A stretch of DNA of 64,000 bases from Streptomyces griseomycini (GCF_014203535.1 NZ_JACHJI010000004.1:434001-498000), one strand, 5' to 3'; positions 1 through 8,977 are shown, counted from the first letter of the stretch. Notes: generated from the letters alone by a model not told the origin. Numbers and translations: made by a program.

Positions 1-538
1 GGATCTGGGCCTTGGTCAGCACGGCCGGCGACCTGCGCATCAGGTAGCGCAGCACCTCGTACTCGGTCGGGGTCAGCGACAGCAGCCGCTCCCCGCGCCG
101 CACCTCACGGGTGTCCTCGTCCATCGTCAGGTCCGCCACCCGCAGCACCGACCGCCGGAACCCCGGACCCGCGCTGCGCCGCAGCACCGTCCGCAGCCGC
201 GCCATCAGCTCCTCCACGGCGAACGGTTTGACCAGGTAGTCGTCCCCGCCCCGGGTCAGCCCGGCCACCCGGTCGGCCACCCCGTCGCGGGCGGTGAGGA
301 ACACCACCGGCACCATCGTCCCGGAGCGGCGCAGCCGGTCCAGGACGCCGAAGCCGTCGACGTCCGGCAGCATCAGGTCGAGCACCACGATGTCCGGGCG
401 GAACCCGGCGGCGCGGCGCAGCGCCTCCTCACCCGAGTACGCGGTGACCGCCTCCCAGCCCTCGTAACGGGCGACGGTCGCCACCAGGTCGGCTATCGGC
501 GGGTCGTCGTCCACGACGAGGAGTCGTACTTTTTCCAC
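1..538 (-). CDS. OmpR/PhoB-type response regulator (3' end outside window)
   Basis: DNA-binding response regulator of a two-component system. I read a GTG start at 538; the visible protein has about 179 residues and its C-terminus lies beyond position 1. The receiver domain begins with an acidic cluster (D10-D12). The phospho-acceptor is D54 in VVLDLMLPD, with the conserved T82 (FLTARD) and K104 (YLVKPF). After a linker comes the beginning of a winged-helix domain (LTPTEYEVLRYLMRRS). The partner kinase would be expected outside the window. It is divergent from the ferric-reductase-like gene at 688, an arrangement I know from Streptomyces in which such a system sits beside flavin/haem membrane proteins. 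The pairing is inference. Confidence 0.9.
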   Translation of the reverse strand, partial: MEKVRLLVVDDDPPIADLVATVARYEGWEAVTAYSGEEALRRAAGFRPDIVVLDLMLPDVDGFGVLDRLRRSGTMVPVVFLTARDGVADRVAGLTRGGDDYLVKPFAVEELMARLRTVLRRSAGPGFRRSVLRVADLTMDEDTREVRRGERLLSLTPTEYEVLRYLMRRSPAVLTKAQI

Positions 539-687
539 CCGCCCATACTGCGGCACACCGCGCCCGGCGCCGGAGGCGGTGCACCGTCACGTCTCGATCG
601 ACAAGAACCTGAAAGTCGGCCGACAGGGAATCGACAGCGCCCGTGACCAGGCTCGGAGCCCCAGGACCCGATCGAGGAGTTTCCGGC

Positions 688-1404
688 GTGACAGCTGTCC
701 CATCGCCTCCCGCGCCCCCCACCGCGGGGCGACGCCCCGGGGCGGTGGCGCGCATCGGCCTGTACGGCCTGCTCGCCGCGAACGCGGCGGCGGTGGCCGT
801 CTTCTTCGTCCAGGCGGGCTTCGGCGCCAACGCCCTCCTCCTGCTGGGCCGCCTCACCGGCCTGTACGCCGCCCTGCTGATGGCGTTCCAGCTGCTGCTG
901 GTGGCCCGGCTGCCCTGGCTGGACCGCCGGATCGGCATGGACCGGCTGACCCTGTGGCACCGCCGGGTCGGTTTCGGAGTGCTGTGGACGCTCCTCGGCC
1001 ACGCGGTCCTCACCACCCTCGGCTACGCCGAGATGTCCTCCATGGACCCGGTGGACCAGCTCGTCGACCTCGCGGAGACCGTCGAGGGCGTGCTGCGCGC
1101 GGTCGTCGCGCTGGCGCTGATCCTCGTCGTCGGCGCGGTCTCCGCCCGCCGCGCGCGGCGCCGCCTCGCCTACGAGACCTGGCACTTCATCCACCTCTAC
1201 ACCTACGTCGCCGTGGTGCTGGCCTTCACCCACCAGGTCGCCGTCGGGTCCACCTTCACCGCCTCGGCCGCCGCCACCGCCTACTGGTACGGGCTGTGGG
1301 GCGCCGCCCTCGGCGCGGTGTTCGCCGGCCGGCTGGTCCTTCCACTGTGGCGGAACCGGCGCCACCGGTTGCGGGTCACGGCCGTCGTCCCCGAGAACGA
1401 CGTT
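688..1404 (+). pseudogene. Ferric reductase-like transmembrane protein, C-terminal half missing
   Basis: Haem-containing transmembrane domain of the ferric reductase / NADPH oxidase superfamily. GTG start at 688 is preceded by GAGGAG at 674-679 with 8 nt spacing. About 239 codons look like family sequence: several hydrophobic helices and candidate haem histidines in TLWHRRVG, LLGHAVL, WHFIHLYTY and AFTHQVA. Full-length relatives are about 430-450 residues and continue after the motif RLRVTAVVPE into FAD- and NAD(P)H-binding domains. Here that homology stops near 1404. The reading frame stays open to 2136 but becomes low-complexity and then runs out of frame through the next gene. I infer a deletion remnant; a membrane cytochrome without its reductase half is possible. 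Confidence 0.75.
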
Positions 1405-1585
1405 CCGGACGGCGGGGTTTCCCGTGGTGGGCGCGGGGCAGGCGGCGGCGTAGCGCGGGGGGCGCGTTCCGGGGTCCTGTCGGAGGCGCCGTCTACACTC
1501 GACCGGCGACGGACCAGCAGACCGACAGACCGACAGACCGCGCGACCTTGGCCCAAGCTCCCGCCCCCGAAGGGTATTCGGCGTC
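1405..1585. other. Intergenic stretch after the truncated reductase
   Basis: No recognisable coding sequence. It holds the probable deletion junction of the ferric reductase gene and a short direct repeat (ACCGACAG units) around 1519-1540. It presumably carries the promoter of the osmoprotectant transporter operon. I see no clear -10/-35 pair. Confidence 0.5.
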
Positions 1586-2710
1586 TTGATACGGATCGAC
1601 TCAGTCACGAAGCGGTACCCGGACGGCACGGTGGCGGTCGACCGGCTCTCCCTGGACGTCCCGGACCGCTCGATCACCGTTCTCGTCGGTCCCTCGGGCT
1701 GCGGCAAGACCACCACCCTCCGCATGATCAACCGGATGGTCGAACCCACCGAGGGCGCGATCCTCCTCGACGGCGAGGACGTCCGGCGGCGACCCGTCAC
1801 CGCCCTGCGCCGGTCCATGGGGTACGTCATCCAGAACGCCGGGCTCTTCCCGCACCGCACCATCGTCGACAACATCGCCACCGTGCCCCGCATGCTCGGC
1901 TGGGGCAGGCGGCGCGCCCGGGAGCGGGCCGCGGAGCTGATGGAACGGGTGGGCCTGGACACGGCGTTGGCCGAGCGGTACCCCTACCAGCTCTCCGGCG
2001 GCCAGCAGCAGCGCGTCGGGGTGGCGCGGGCGCTCGCCGCGGACCCGCCGGTGCTGCTGATGGACGAGCCGTTCTCCGCCGTCGACCCGGTGGTGCGCAA
2101 GGGGCTGCAGGACGAACTCCTCCGGATCCAGGATGAGTTGGGAAAGACCATCGTCTTCGTCACGCACGACATCGACGAGGCGGTCAAGCTGGGCACCATG
2201 GTCGCCGTCCTGCGCGAGGGCGGCCGGCTCGCCCAGTACGCGCCGCCCGCCGAGCTGCTGTCCGCCCCCGCGGACGCCTTCGTCGAGGACTTCCTCGGCG
2301 CCGACCGCGGCATCCGGCGGCTGTCCTTCCTCCCGTCCGCCGCACTGGAGCTGACCACCGACGCCGTGGTCCCGGCCGACGCGCCCGCCGAGCGGATCGC
2401 CGCGGCGGACGCCCGGCACCTCCTCGTCACCGACCCCGAGGGCCGCCCGCTCGGCTGGGCCGAACCGGGCGAACTGACCGCCGGGGACATCAGGACGGAC
2501 CGGCTGCTGCCCCCCGGGCGGCCGTTCGTGCCCGGCACCGACTCCCTGCGGGTCGCCCTCGACTGCGCCGTGCTCTCGCCCACCGGCTGGGCCGTCGCCG
2601 TGGACGCCGACGGACGGGTCACCGGAGTCGTCTCCCAGCAGGCCATCGGCGAGGCGATCCGCGCCGCCCACGCCGTGGGCCGCACGGACCGGGCCGGGGT
2701 CGCCCCGTGA
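1586..2710 (+). CDS. Glycine betaine/choline-type ABC transporter ATP-binding protein
   Basis: ATPase of a quaternary-ammonium osmoprotectant importer (OpuCA/ProV type), 374 residues, acting on the inner membrane face. TTG start at 1586 with a purine-rich GAAGGG 11 nt upstream. Walker A is GPSGCGKT (residues 35-42); the Q-loop region is VIQNAGLF, the signature LSGGQQQR and Walker B VLLMDEPFSAVD, followed by the switch His in FVTHD. After residue 240 a C-terminal region resembles degenerate CBS domains, which in this family sense ionic strength. It overlaps the first permease by 4 nt (GTGA) and forms one operon with two permeases and a lipoprotein. Substrate within the betaine/choline/carnitine/proline group cannot be told. 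Confidence 0.92.
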   Translation: MIRIDSVTKRYPDGTVAVDRLSLDVPDRSITVLVGPSGCGKTTTLRMINRMVEPTEGAILLDGEDVRRRPVTALRRSMGYVIQNAGLFPHRTIVDNIATVPRMLGWGRRRARERAAELMERVGLDTALAERYPYQLSGGQQQRVGVARALAADPPVLLMDEPFSAVDPVVRKGLQDELLRIQDELGKTIVFVTHDIDEAVKLGTMVAVLREGGRLAQYAPPAELLSAPADAFVEDFLGADRGIRRLSFLPSAALELTTDAVVPADAPAERIAAADARHLLVTDPEGRPLGWAEPGELTAGDIRTDRLLPPGRPFVPGTDSLRVALDCAVLSPTGWAVAVDADGRVTGVVSQQAIGEAIRAAHAVGRTDRAGVAP

Positions 2711-3414
2711 ACGGCTTCTTCGACATCCCCAGCGACCTCCAGCACAGCTGGACCGGCCTGATCGGGCTGCACCTGAGGGAGGCCCTGCTGCCGGTCGCCG
2801 CCGGACTGCTGCTCGCCCTGCCGATCGCCCAGCTGTGCGTGCGCTTCCGCCGGCTGTACCCGCCCGTGCTCGGGGTGACGACCGTGCTGTACGCCGTCCC
2901 CTCGCTGGCGTTCTTCGTCGTCCTCATCGACTACACCGGCCAGACCGAGCTCACCGTGATGATCCCGCTGGCCGTGTACGGCCTGGTGGTGCTGATCCCG
3001 GCGATCGTCGACGGGGTGCGCTCGGTGCCGCGGGAGACCCTGGCGGCGGCCACCGCCATGGGCTTCGGCCCCGTACGCCGCTACCTCCAGGTGCAGTTGC
3101 CGATCGCCGCGCCCGCCATCATCGCCGGGCTGAGGGTGGCCACCGCGTCGAGCATCTCGCTCGTCAGCGTCGGCGCCCTGATCGGCAACCAGGGCGCCCT
3201 CGGCAACCTGCTCGCGGCGGCGCAGAAGTACGACCGGCCGGAGCTGGCGGTGAACGCCGTGCTCACCATGGCCGTCCTGGCGATCCTGTGCGACGCGGCG
3301 CTGGTCCTGCTCCGGACCCTGCTGACGCCGTGGATGCCGCGCGGCACGCGGGAGCGGCGCGCGAAACCCGCCGTGCGACGGGAACGGCCCGAGCCGGAAG
3401 GGGCGGTCCGGTGA
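2707..3414 (+). CDS. Osmoprotectant ABC transporter permease 1 (OpuCB/ProW-like)
   Basis: Inner-membrane permease of the osmoprotectant importer, 235 residues, GTG start overlapping the ATPase stop. Hydrophobic helices start at about residue 20. The cytoplasmic EAA-like loop (RETLAAATAMGFGPVRRYLQVQLPIA, quoted here as LAAATAMGF...RYLQVQLPIA) contacts the ATPase. The last 25 residues are charged (many Arg). It overlaps the second permease by 4 nt, which indicates translational coupling. Confidence 0.9.
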   Translation: MNGFFDIPSDLQHSWTGLIGLHLREALLPVAAGLLLALPIAQLCVRFRRLYPPVLGVTTVLYAVPSLAFFVVLIDYTGQTELTVMIPLAVYGLVVLIPAIVDGVRSVPRETLAAATAMGFGPVRRYLQVQLPIAAPAIIAGLRVATASSISLVSVGALIGNQGALGNLLAAAQKYDRPELAVNAVLTMAVLAILCDAALVLLRTLLTPWMPRGTRERRAKPAVRRERPEPEGAVR

Positions 3415-4076
3415 ACGTCCTGAACTTCGTCCACGCCTTCTTCAGCGACGGCGCCCACTGGCAGGGCTACGACGGCATCCCGCAACGCCTCCTCGAACAC
3501 GTCCGGTACACGCTGCTGGCCCTCGCCCTCGCCGCCGCGGTCGGGCTGCCCGTCGGCCTGCTGACCGGGCACACCGGGCGCGGCGGGAACGCGCTCGCCT
3601 TCGTCGCCAACGCCGCCCGGGCGCTGCCCAGTTTCGGCCTGCTGGTGCTGGCCGTGCTGCTGATCGGCTTCGGTCTGCTGCCCGTGATGATCCCGCTGGT
3701 CGTCCTCGCCGTCCCGCCGATCCTGGTGACCACCTACGAGGCGGTCCGCTCCGTCGACCCCTCCCCGGTGGACGCCGCCCGGGGCATGGGCATGCACGAG
3801 TCGCGGATCCTCCTGAGGGTCGAACTGCCGGTGGCGCTCCCGCTGATCCTGAGCGGCCTGCGCTCGGCGGCCATCCAGATCGTGTCGACGGCCACCATCG
3901 CCGCGTACGTCAGTCTCGGCGGCCTCGGCCGGTACATCGTCGACGGGCTCTACCAGCGCGACTACGAGAAGGTCGTCGGGGGCGCCACGCTGGTCGCCGT
4001 CCTGGCGCTCCTCACCCTCGCGGTGTTCTGGGCGGCGGGGCGGCTGGCGGTGTCGCCCGGGGTGCGCAGGCGCTGA
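3411..4076 (+). CDS. Osmoprotectant ABC transporter permease 2 (OpuCD-like)
   Basis: Second, related permease of 221 residues; two permeases with one ATPase and one binding protein is the OpuC layout. GTG start at 3411 lies inside the previous gene's GTGA overlap. Helices are seen at about residues 30-50, 65-100 and 185-210. The EAA-like loop VDAARGMGMHESRILLRVELPVA is present (key residues AARGMGM and ELP). The usual closing motif GGLGRYIVDGL is typical of OpuCB/CD proteins. Confidence 0.9.
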   Translation: MNVLNFVHAFFSDGAHWQGYDGIPQRLLEHVRYTLLALALAAAVGLPVGLLTGHTGRGGNALAFVANAARALPSFGLLVLAVLLIGFGLLPVMIPLVVLAVPPILVTTYEAVRSVDPSPVDAARGMGMHESRILLRVELPVALPLILSGLRSAAIQIVSTATIAAYVSLGGLGRYIVDGLYQRDYEKVVGGATLVAVLALLTLAVFWAAGRLAVSPGVRRR

Positions 4077-4154
4077 CGCCCGATCACCGGCGTTCGATCA
4101 CCCGTGCGGCAAACCGTGACCAGCGCGTTGTTGACTGACCGAGGAGCGGCTGGA

Positions 4155-5123
4155 TTGGATCAGTGGATGACTTCTACCGCGCAGAGCAGCAGGTCCAGGA
4201 CGAGGCACACCGGCGCGGCGGCCGTCGCCCTCACCGCCGCGGCGGCGCTGCTCGCGGGCTGTTCCTCCGGCGACACCTCCGACAACCCCCTGGCGGGGGA
4301 GGAGGCGAAGGCCGGCACCGTCGTCGTCGGCTCGAACAACTTCGCCGAGAGCACCCTGCTCGCCGACATCTACGGCGAGGCGCTCCGGGCCAAGGGCATC
4401 AAGGTCACCTACAAGCACAACATCGGCAGCCGTGAGACGACGTACGGCCTGATGAGGAACGGCTCCATCACGGTCCTGCCGGAGTACAACGGCTCGCTGC
4501 TCGCCTACCTCGACCCCGAGGCCGAGCAGAAGTCCCCGGAGGCCGTGAACGCCGCCGTCGAGGAGAAGCTCGACGAGGGACTGACGCTGCTGGACTCGTC
4601 CCCGGCCGAGAACAAGGACTCGGTGAGCGTCAACGCCGGGACGGCGGAGAAGTACGGCCTCACGGCCTCGTCCACCCTCGCCGACCTGGAGGACGTCGCG
4701 CCGGAGATGGTGATCGGCGGTTCGCCCGAGTTCCAGACCCGGCGGCAGGGGCTGAAGGGCCTGGAGTCCGTCTACGGCCTGAAGTTCAAGTCCTTCAAGG
4801 CGCTCGACGCGGGCGGACCGCTGACCCAGGAGGCGCTGACCGAGAACACCGTGCAGGCGGCGGACATCTTCACCACCGACCCGACCATCGTCAAGGAGAA
4901 GTTCGTCGTCCTGAAGGACCCGGAGAACCTCTTCGGGTTCGCGAACGTGACCCCGCTGGTGCACGAGGACGGGCTCTCCCAGGAGGGCGTCGACGCGCTC
5001 GACGCGGTCTCCGCGAAGCTGGACACCAAGACCCTCCTCGCCCTGGACGCCCAGGTGCAGCTGGAGAAGAAGGACCCGCTGGACGTGGCCAAGGCCTGGC
5101 TGGAGTCGGCCGGTCTGAGCTGA
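4155..5123 (+). CDS. Osmoprotectant ABC transporter substrate-binding lipoprotein
   Basis: Extracellular binding protein of the OpuCC/ProX family, 322 residues from a TTG start at 4155; GAGGAG at 4141-4146 sits 8 nt upstream. ATG at 4167 is an alternative, giving 318 residues. The signal peptide ends in the lipobox LLAGC, so Cys36 would be lipid-anchored. Mature sequence starts with the family opening VVVGSNNFAESTLLADIYGEAL and contains LPEYNGSLLAYL (key parts only). It ends the operon and is followed by a bidirectional terminator. Confidence 0.9.
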   Translation: MDQWMTSTAQSSRSRTRHTGAAAVALTAAAALLAGCSSGDTSDNPLAGEEAKAGTVVVGSNNFAESTLLADIYGEALRAKGIKVTYKHNIGSRETTYGLMRNGSITVLPEYNGSLLAYLDPEAEQKSPEAVNAAVEEKLDEGLTLLDSSPAENKDSVSVNAGTAEKYGLTASSTLADLEDVAPEMVIGGSPEFQTRRQGLKGLESVYGLKFKSFKALDAGGPLTQEALTENTVQAADIFTTDPTIVKEKFVVLKDPENLFGFANVTPLVHEDGLSQEGVDALDAVSAKLDTKTLLALDAQVQLEKKDPLDVAKAWLESAGLS

Positions 5124-5129
5124 CCCGGG

Positions 5130-5160
5130 GCGGGGTGCGGCCGGGCGGGCCGCACCCCGC
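5130..5160. terminator. Hairpin terminator between convergent genes
   Basis: Perfect 13-bp inverted repeat (GCGGGGTGCGGCC at 5130-5142 and its complement at 5148-5160) with a 5-nt loop. It lies between the convergent osmoprotectant operon and cvnD, so it can stop transcription from both sides. There is no U-tract, as usual in Streptomyces. Confidence 0.8.
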
Positions 5161-5167
5161 GGCCGTC

Positions 5168-5764
5168 TCACCGCGCCGGGGCCGCCGCGGCGATCAGCCG
5201 GTCGATCAGCGCGATCAGCACGTCCCGGCACGACTCCCGCTCCCGCGCGTCGCACAGCAGCACCGGCACGCCCTCCGGCAGCGCCAGCGCCTCCCGGACG
5301 TCCTCGACCGGGTACGGGTGCTCCCCGTGGAAGCCGTTGACGGCGATCACGAACGGGATGCCCCGGCGCTCGAAGAAGTCGATCGCGGCGAAGCTGGACT
5401 CGGGCCTGCGCACGTCCACCAGGACCACCGCGCCCAGCGCGCCCAGCGCCAGGTCGTTCCACATGAACCAGAACCGCTGCTGGCCCGGCGTGCCGAAGAG
5501 GTACAGCACGAGGTCGTCGGAGACGGTGATCCGGCCGAAGTCCATGGCCACGGTGGTGGCACGTTTCTCCTCGATGCCGTCCAGGTCGTCGACGTCCAGG
5601 CCCGCCATGGTCAGCGGCTCCTCGGTGCGCAGCGGGACGATCTCGCTGACCGAGCCGACCATGGTCGTCTTGCCCACGCCGAAGCCTCCGGCGATCAGGA
5701 TCTTGACCGTGTCGGGTGCCGGACGCCCGGCGGGCACCCGGGCGGCGGTGTCAGAGCCGACCAA
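5168..5764 (-). CDS. cvnD: Conservon GTP-binding protein CvnD
   Basis: Small GTPase-like protein of the conservon family, 198 residues. The P-loop is GGFGVGKT (residues 26-33). A switch region DGIEEKRATTVAMDFGRI and a G3-like FGTPGQQRFWFMW follow. The NKxD motif is replaced by VIAVNGFHG, as in related proteins. In conservons it forms a membrane-associated complex with CvnA, CvnB and CvnC that has been compared to a G-protein signalling system. Its start overlaps the end of cvnC by 14 nt, so translation is coupled. Confidence 0.93.
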   Translation of the reverse strand: MVGSDTAARVPAGRPAPDTVKILIAGGFGVGKTTMVGSVSEIVPLRTEEPLTMAGLDVDDLDGIEEKRATTVAMDFGRITVSDDLVLYLFGTPGQQRFWFMWNDLALGALGAVVLVDVRRPESSFAAIDFFERRGIPFVIAVNGFHGEHPYPVEDVREALALPEGVPVLLCDARERESCRDVLIALIDRLIAAAAPAR

Positions 5765-6110
5765 GGCCGTCCCTCACTTTCTGCAGCAGGTCCAGGTCCG
5801 GGGTGGTGCGGGTGACGGGGTGCGGCGGGCGGGCGGTGATCCGGCCCGCCTCCAGCAGGTCGCAGAGCAGGATGACGACCACGCTCACCGGGAGGTCGAG
5901 ACGCGCGGCGAGCTCGGCGACCGCGACCGGCTCGGCGCACAGCCGCAGGATCCGCGTGTGCTCGGGCTGCGGCCGGGGGGCCGCCTCGGGCTGCGGATCC
6001 GCCGCCGTCACCGTCGTGATGAGCGTGAAGTCGGCGCGGCTGGGCCGGGTCCGGCCACCGGTCAGGGCGAACGGCCGGACGAGCCGGCCCGCCGAGTCGC
6101 CTCCGCCCAC
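5751..6110 (-). CDS. cvnC: Conservon protein CvnC (DUF742)
   Basis: DUF742 protein, 119 residues, third member of the conservon. It starts with MGGGDSAGRLVRPFALTGGRTRP, whose core RLVRPFALTGGRT is the family hallmark. The C-terminal half looks like a winged helix (AVAELAARLDLPVSVVVILL, then LLEAGRI). The precise role is unknown; in other conservons it contacts CvnD. There is 1 nt between it and cvnB and a 14-nt overlap with cvnD. Confidence 0.93.
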   Translation of the reverse strand: MGGGDSAGRLVRPFALTGGRTRPSRADFTLITTVTAADPQPEAAPRPQPEHTRILRLCAEPVAVAELAARLDLPVSVVVILLCDLLEAGRITARPPHPVTRTTPDLDLLQKVRDGLGRL

Positions 6111-6111
6111 C

Positions 6112-6543
6112 TCACACGCCGGGGTCGACGGCGGGGCCGGCCGTGTCCCGCGGGGCCGCGCTCAGGTGCTCGCCGATCTTCTTCACCAGCATGTTCATCT
6201 GGTACGCCACCACGCCGACGTCCGCGCCGGGGCCGGTGAGCACCACGAGGTGGGCACCGGGACCGGCCGAGGTGAGGATCAGGAAGCTGTTGGCCATCTC
6301 GATGAGCGCCTGGCGCACCGGGCCGCCGCGGAAGTCCATGCTGACGCCCTTGCTGAGGCTCATCAGGCCGGAGGCGGTCGCCGCCAGGCGTTCCGCGTCG
6401 TCGCGCGGGAAGCCGGTGGACTTGCTGACCACCAGCCCGTCCTCGGAGAGCACCACGGCCTGGTTCACGTCGGCGACGCGTTCCACGAGTCCGGTCAGCA
6501 GCTGGTCCAGCTGGGTGTGTGTGGCGGGGGTGGGGCGTGACAT
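6112..6543 (-). CDS. cvnB: Conservon roadblock/LC7 protein CvnB
   Basis: Roadblock/LC7-domain protein, 143 residues. Roadblock proteins act on small GTPases, here presumably CvnD. I chose ATG at 6543 because GAAGGA lies upstream, and the protein then begins like its relatives (MSRPTPATHTQLDQLLTGL). The fold shows in VVLSEDGLVVSKSTGF, GGPVRQALIEM and LVVLTGPGADVGVVAYQM. It is 43 nt downstream of cvnA and 1 nt before cvnC. Confidence 0.93.
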   Translation of the reverse strand: MSRPTPATHTQLDQLLTGLVERVADVNQAVVLSEDGLVVSKSTGFPRDDAERLAATASGLMSLSKGVSMDFRGGPVRQALIEMANSFLILTSAGPGAHLVVLTGPGADVGVVAYQMNMLVKKIGEHLSAAPRDTAGPAVDPGV

Positions 6544-6586
6544 GGCGGTGTTCCTTCGTGAGCGGTCGGCGTCGGTGTTTCGGCGG

Positions 6587-8977
6587 TCAGTGGTCGGAGG
6601 GCGGGGGCGAGGTTCCGGGGGAGGCGGCACCGGCGTCCTCGGCGTCGCCGCCGGACCCGTCACCGCCGGACCCGTCGTCGTCACGTGCCCGGAGCGTGCC
6701 GCGCTGGAAGCCGGCGAGGGAGGAGGCGGCGTGCTCCGCGGTGAAGTCGTCGTCGGGGCCGTCCTCGGCGGCCGGGACGGGCTCCTCGCGCAGCTCGGCG
6801 GCCAGGCTGGTCTGCGGCACCCGACGGGGGAGCGGGGCGAGACCGTCCCCGCGGGCGACGGGCACGGCGGCGGCCGGTGCGGGGGCGGTCCGCACGGCGG
6901 TCGCGGGCCGTGCGCCCGCGGCGGCCCGCCCGCTCACGGCGGTGTCCGCGCGCGCGGGGGTCCCCGTGCTCCCGCGGCCCGCCGTGCCGTTCGCGGCCGC
7001 CGGGTCCCCGGTGCCCGTGCCGTCCGCGGCGTCCCGCCCGGTGCCGGGCGGCACGTCCCGCACCACGATCTCGTGCGGGAGCAGCACGATCGCGGTCGTC
7101 CCGCCGTACGGCGAGGGGCGCAGGGTGACGGCGATGCCGTGCCGGTGGGCGAGCTGGGAGATCACGAACATGCCGAGCCGGAGGTCGTCGGCGAGCGCCA
7201 CCACGTCGAACTGCGGGGGCCTGCCCAACTGGGCGTTGAGGGAGGCGTAGTCCTCCTCCGGCAGGCCGAGGCCCCGGTCCTCGACCTCGATCGCGAGGCC
7301 CTTGGCCACCATCGCGGCCCGCACCCCGACGGGACTCGGCGCCGGCGAGTACGCCGTCGCGTTGTCGATCAGCTCCGCCAGCAGATGGATCACGTCGGCC
7401 ACCGCGGGCGGGGCCAGGGCGACCTCCTCCTCGGTGTGCACCTCCACCCGCTGGTACTCGGCGACCTCGCCGACGGCGCTGCGCAGGATGTCGACCAGCG
7501 CGACCGGTTCGCTCCAGGAGCGGCCCGGCCGCTCGCCGCTGACGATGACCAGGTTCTCCTCGTAGCGGCGCAACTGGCTGGCCGTGGAGTCCAGCGCGTA
7601 CAGGCCCGCGAGGACCTCGGGGTCGGTGTGCCGGCGTTCCAGCTCGTCGAGCTTGCCGAGCTGGAGGTTGACCAGGTTCTGGCTCTGCCGTGCGATGCCC
7701 AGGATGACCTTCTGGAAACCGCGCCGGGTGTCGGCGAGTTCGATCGCGGTGCGTACGGCGGTGCGCTGCGCGGTGTTGAACGCCTGGGCGACCTGGCCCA
7801 GTTCGTCGTGGCCGTAGTCCAGCACGGTCGTCGCCGCCTCCGCGTCGACCTTCTCGCCGCGCTGCAGCCGGGCCACCACGTCGGGCAGCCGCTCCTCGGC
7901 CAGGCCGAGGGTGGCCAGGCGCAGGCCGCGCAGCCGGCGGGACAGCGAGCGGGTGATGCGCCAGGACAGGCCGACGCACAGCAGCAGCGCGAGCAGTCCG
8001 CCGGCGCTCAGGGAGGCGGCGGTCAGCAACAGGCCGCGGGCCTCGTCGGCGCTGCGGGCGAGCAGCGCGTCGGTCTGCTGCCGGATCATGGCGGTGTACT
8101 GCGGGGAGACCTCGTCCATGGCCTCCTCCCACCGGTCCTGCAGGTCCGGCATCTCGACGCCGCGGCCCTCGCCCGCGGGCCGGGTCGCGAGGACCTGGTC
8201 CTCGACCGCCTCCAGGGCGCGCCACTCGGGACTCTGCAGGATCCGTTCGGCCTGTGCCTTGGCGCTGCCCTCCAGGGACGGCACGATCTGGTCCTTGACC
8301 AGCCAGCGGCGGGTGTGGACCAGCTCCGCGAAGTCGTTCCAGCCCTGCGGGTCGAGGCTCCCGGAGGCCCAGGCGAGGGTGAGCTGTGCGTCCTCCCGGG
8401 AGACCAGCTCCGCCGCGTGCTCCAGCGCGACCATCGGGCCGGCCTGCGAGGTCAGGTCCCCGTCGTCGACCTGGGAGAGCTCCTGGAAGGCGTGGATCTG
8501 CTCGTCGATGATCGAGGTGTACTGGTCGAGCGCCTGCTCGGCGGTGATGTCCTCCGGGTCGTCCACCTGGTCCCGGTAGTACTCCAGGCTGCCCACCGAG
8601 CCGAGCACCGAGTACAGCCGGTCCGAGACGCGCGCCGGTGCCTCGGCGATCGCGTCCGCCTGCCCGACCAGCTTCGCCACCGCCTGGTCGGTCTTCCCGC
8701 GCTGTGCCTCGAGGGCGGCCCGGGAGCCCTGCGGATCGGCCAGCCACGCGGCGGTCAGCCTCCGCTCCCGCTGCAGCGCCAGCGCGGCGTGCGTGCCCAT
8801 CGCGCCGGTCGACCGGCTCAGTTCCGTCTGGGAACGCAGCCGCAGTCCCTCCGAGAACATCTGGATCGTCGTCACGCCCCACATGGCCGCGAGGGTGACG
8901 CTGGGCACCAGGGCCAGGAGGACCAGTGAGAGACGTATGGAGCCGAGACGGCGCCGGGCACCTGTCCGTGGAGACAT
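6587..8977 (-). CDS. cvnA: Conservon sensor kinase CvnA with nitrate/sulfonate-sensing-type domain
   Basis: Membrane sensor with histidine-kinase architecture, 796 residues. Transmembrane helix 1 is at about 14-35, an extracellular helical NIT-type sensor at about 55-305, helix 2 at about 315-338 and HAMP at about 340-400. A dimerisation helix pair follows (about 420-480). The HATPase_c N-box ELIDNATAYSP has N539, and the G-box is EDRGLGL. A long Pro/Ala/Thr-rich tail covers the last 130 residues. Start at 8977 has AGGAG upstream. Relatives I remember have LDHLATR in the dimerisation helix; here it is LDSTASQ, so the expected phospho-His position is S464. It may signal without classical autophosphorylation. 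Confidence 0.9.
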   Translation of the reverse strand: MSPRTGARRRLGSIRLSLVLLALVPSVTLAAMWGVTTIQMFSEGLRLRSQTELSRSTGAMGTHAALALQRERRLTAAWLADPQGSRAALEAQRGKTDQAVAKLVGQADAIAEAPARVSDRLYSVLGSVGSLEYYRDQVDDPEDITAEQALDQYTSIIDEQIHAFQELSQVDDGDLTSQAGPMVALEHAAELVSREDAQLTLAWASGSLDPQGWNDFAELVHTRRWLVKDQIVPSLEGSAKAQAERILQSPEWRALEAVEDQVLATRPAGEGRGVEMPDLQDRWEEAMDEVSPQYTAMIRQQTDALLARSADEARGLLLTAASLSAGGLLALLLCVGLSWRITRSLSRRLRGLRLATLGLAEERLPDVVARLQRGEKVDAEAATTVLDYGHDELGQVAQAFNTAQRTAVRTAIELADTRRGFQKVILGIARQSQNLVNLQLGKLDELERRHTDPEVLAGLYALDSTASQLRRYEENLVIVSGERPGRSWSEPVALVDILRSAVGEVAEYQRVEVHTEEEVALAPPAVADVIHLLAELIDNATAYSPAPSPVGVRAAMVAKGLAIEVEDRGLGLPEEDYASLNAQLGRPPQFDVVALADDLRLGMFVISQLAHRHGIAVTLRPSPYGGTTAIVLLPHEIVVRDVPPGTGRDAADGTGTGDPAAANGTAGRGSTGTPARADTAVSGRAAAGARPATAVRTAPAPAAAVPVARGDGLAPLPRRVPQTSLAAELREEPVPAAEDGPDDDFTAEHAASSLAGFQRGTLRARDDDGSGGDGSGGDAEDAGAASPGTSPPPSDH

